A stretch of DNA of 64,000 bases from Mytilisepta virgata (taxonomy: Eukaryota > Mollusca > Bivalvia > Mytilida > Mytilidae). Both the position numbers and the translations under genes were made by a program. The stretch covers positions 93,455,539 to 93,519,538 of the forward strand of contig CM051519.1 in NCBI GenBank assembly GCA_028015205.1, read 5' to 3'. Within the stretch, counting starts at the first letter, position 1. Each line of letters begins with the position of its first letter. The notes beneath the pieces are model-generated. The model worked only from the letters and a program-made list of their open reading frames with translations. It was not told the DNA's origin and made no database searches. This document shows positions 63,285-64,000 of this stretch, piece after piece.

Positions 63285-64000
63285 TTTAGTTCACCTCAAG
63301 GAAGTTGAGGGAGACTATTGGAGTAACCCCGGCGTCCACGTGCGCGTCCACAGCCAGTTCTCAGTTAATAGTTGACCTAGGGTCATATATTTTTGTGTGC
63401 AGGTGCACGATGAAGAGACTGACCATGTGACATAAGATGAAGGTCACATGACCCATATTACACAGTTGACTAGCTTTTAAGTTTTATGTCAAAAATCAGT
63501 TTTGATATACAAAGTGACCTACAATCATATTACATGCTGTGAGGGTGCATCTTAGGGAGTAACACATGTTACTTAAGATACATGTATACTGAACATTTTT
63601 ACCAAGATCTTTCCTGTATCTCTCAAACCTACAATGCAAATACTGCAAAAGATGATAACTATTTGTTCTGTGCAATTCTGTTAGATGTGACCTCCTACCA
63701 AAATTAGGTCACTCTGACTTCTTATTGTGTTTCATTGACTTAGGTTAAGTTTTTAATTCATGTTCAGTTCTCCGATACCAAGGGACCTACAATCATATTA
63801 CTTGGTGGGCAGATGCATCTTGGTGAGTAACACAGCCTTCCACCATTATTAGGTCATTCTGACCTACTTATCACACTTCATTGACTTAGGTTATGTTTTA
63901 CATCCGAGTTAAGTTCTCCGATACCAAGGGACCTGGAATCAGATTACTTGTTGTGAGGATGCATGTCGGGGAGTAACACAGCCTCCCACCAAACTAAGGT
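63285..64000 (+). repeat. Dispersed repeat with 146-bp tandem units, cut by window end
   Basis: Starts AGTTCACCTCAAGG with GTTGAGGGAGACTATTGG. Landmark GACCTACAATCATATTA is at 63516 and 63784, and a variant at 63930. The last spacing is 146; the first is 268, i.e. one unit plus about 122 bp of foreign sequence (63565-63690). Confidence 0.8.
63565..63690 (-). repeat. Inverted copy of exon 34 acceptor and exon start
   Basis: On the minus strand this reads CTAACAGAATTGCACAGAAC, then ATTTGCATTGTAG|GTTTGAG, then ATACAGGAAAGATCTTGG and GTTCAGTATA, i.e. about 55 nt of intron 33, the acceptor and about 50 nt of exon 34 with a few changes. It interrupts the 146-bp repeat array. Confidence 0.93.

Overview
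The window is animal nuclear DNA, most likely from a bivalve mollusc and plausibly mussel-like. It is AT-rich. Both genes are built from short exons with GT/AG junctions, and the introns are packed with repeats typical of bivalves: hairpin-ended Helitron/HINE-like elements with GTCC microsatellites, tRNA-headed SINEs, and a reverse-transcriptase element of a kind abundant in mussels. The species assignment is inference; no search was possible.

Layout. 1-7990 is intergenic or repeat DNA. It holds a broken reverse-transcriptase element (about 3560-4620, minus) and the relic of a DIRS-like tyrosine-recombinase retrotransposon flanked by inverted repeats (about 4950-7155). 8009-12010 (minus) is a complete three-exon gene for a 479-residue major-facilitator transporter of the MFSD4B/NAGLT1 (sodium-dependent glucose transporter 1) type. 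12011-14732 is the intergenic stretch between two head-to-head genes. 14733-63141 (plus) is the first 38 coding exons of an LRRK2-type leucine-rich repeat kinase gene. The exons join in one frame with every phase matching, giving 4719 nt or 1573 residues: armadillo repeats, an ankyrin repeat, a serine-rich hinge, leucine-rich repeats, the complete Roc GTPase domain and the start of COR. The rest of COR, the kinase and the WD40 region lie beyond the window.

The most unusual signal is in the LRRK2-type introns. At five exon-intron boundaries (exons 5, 15, 17, 30 and 35) a tandem repeat begins inside the exon end and carries copies of the real splice site into the intron: 2 x 58 bp, 3 x 97 bp, about 54 x 44 bp, about 25 x 41 bp and 24 x 47 bp. 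The gene therefore carries dozens of decoy donors and 23 decoy acceptors. Reading through from the true junction meets an in-frame stop within the first unit in all five cases. A sixth site, the acceptor of exon 34 (GTPase switch II), is present three times: in place, as a direct copy about 3.5 kb upstream, and as an inverted copy about 3.5 kb downstream that also contains the start of the exon. The inverted copy could pair with the real splice site in pre-mRNA.

No tRNA, rRNA, CRISPR array or prokaryotic feature was found.
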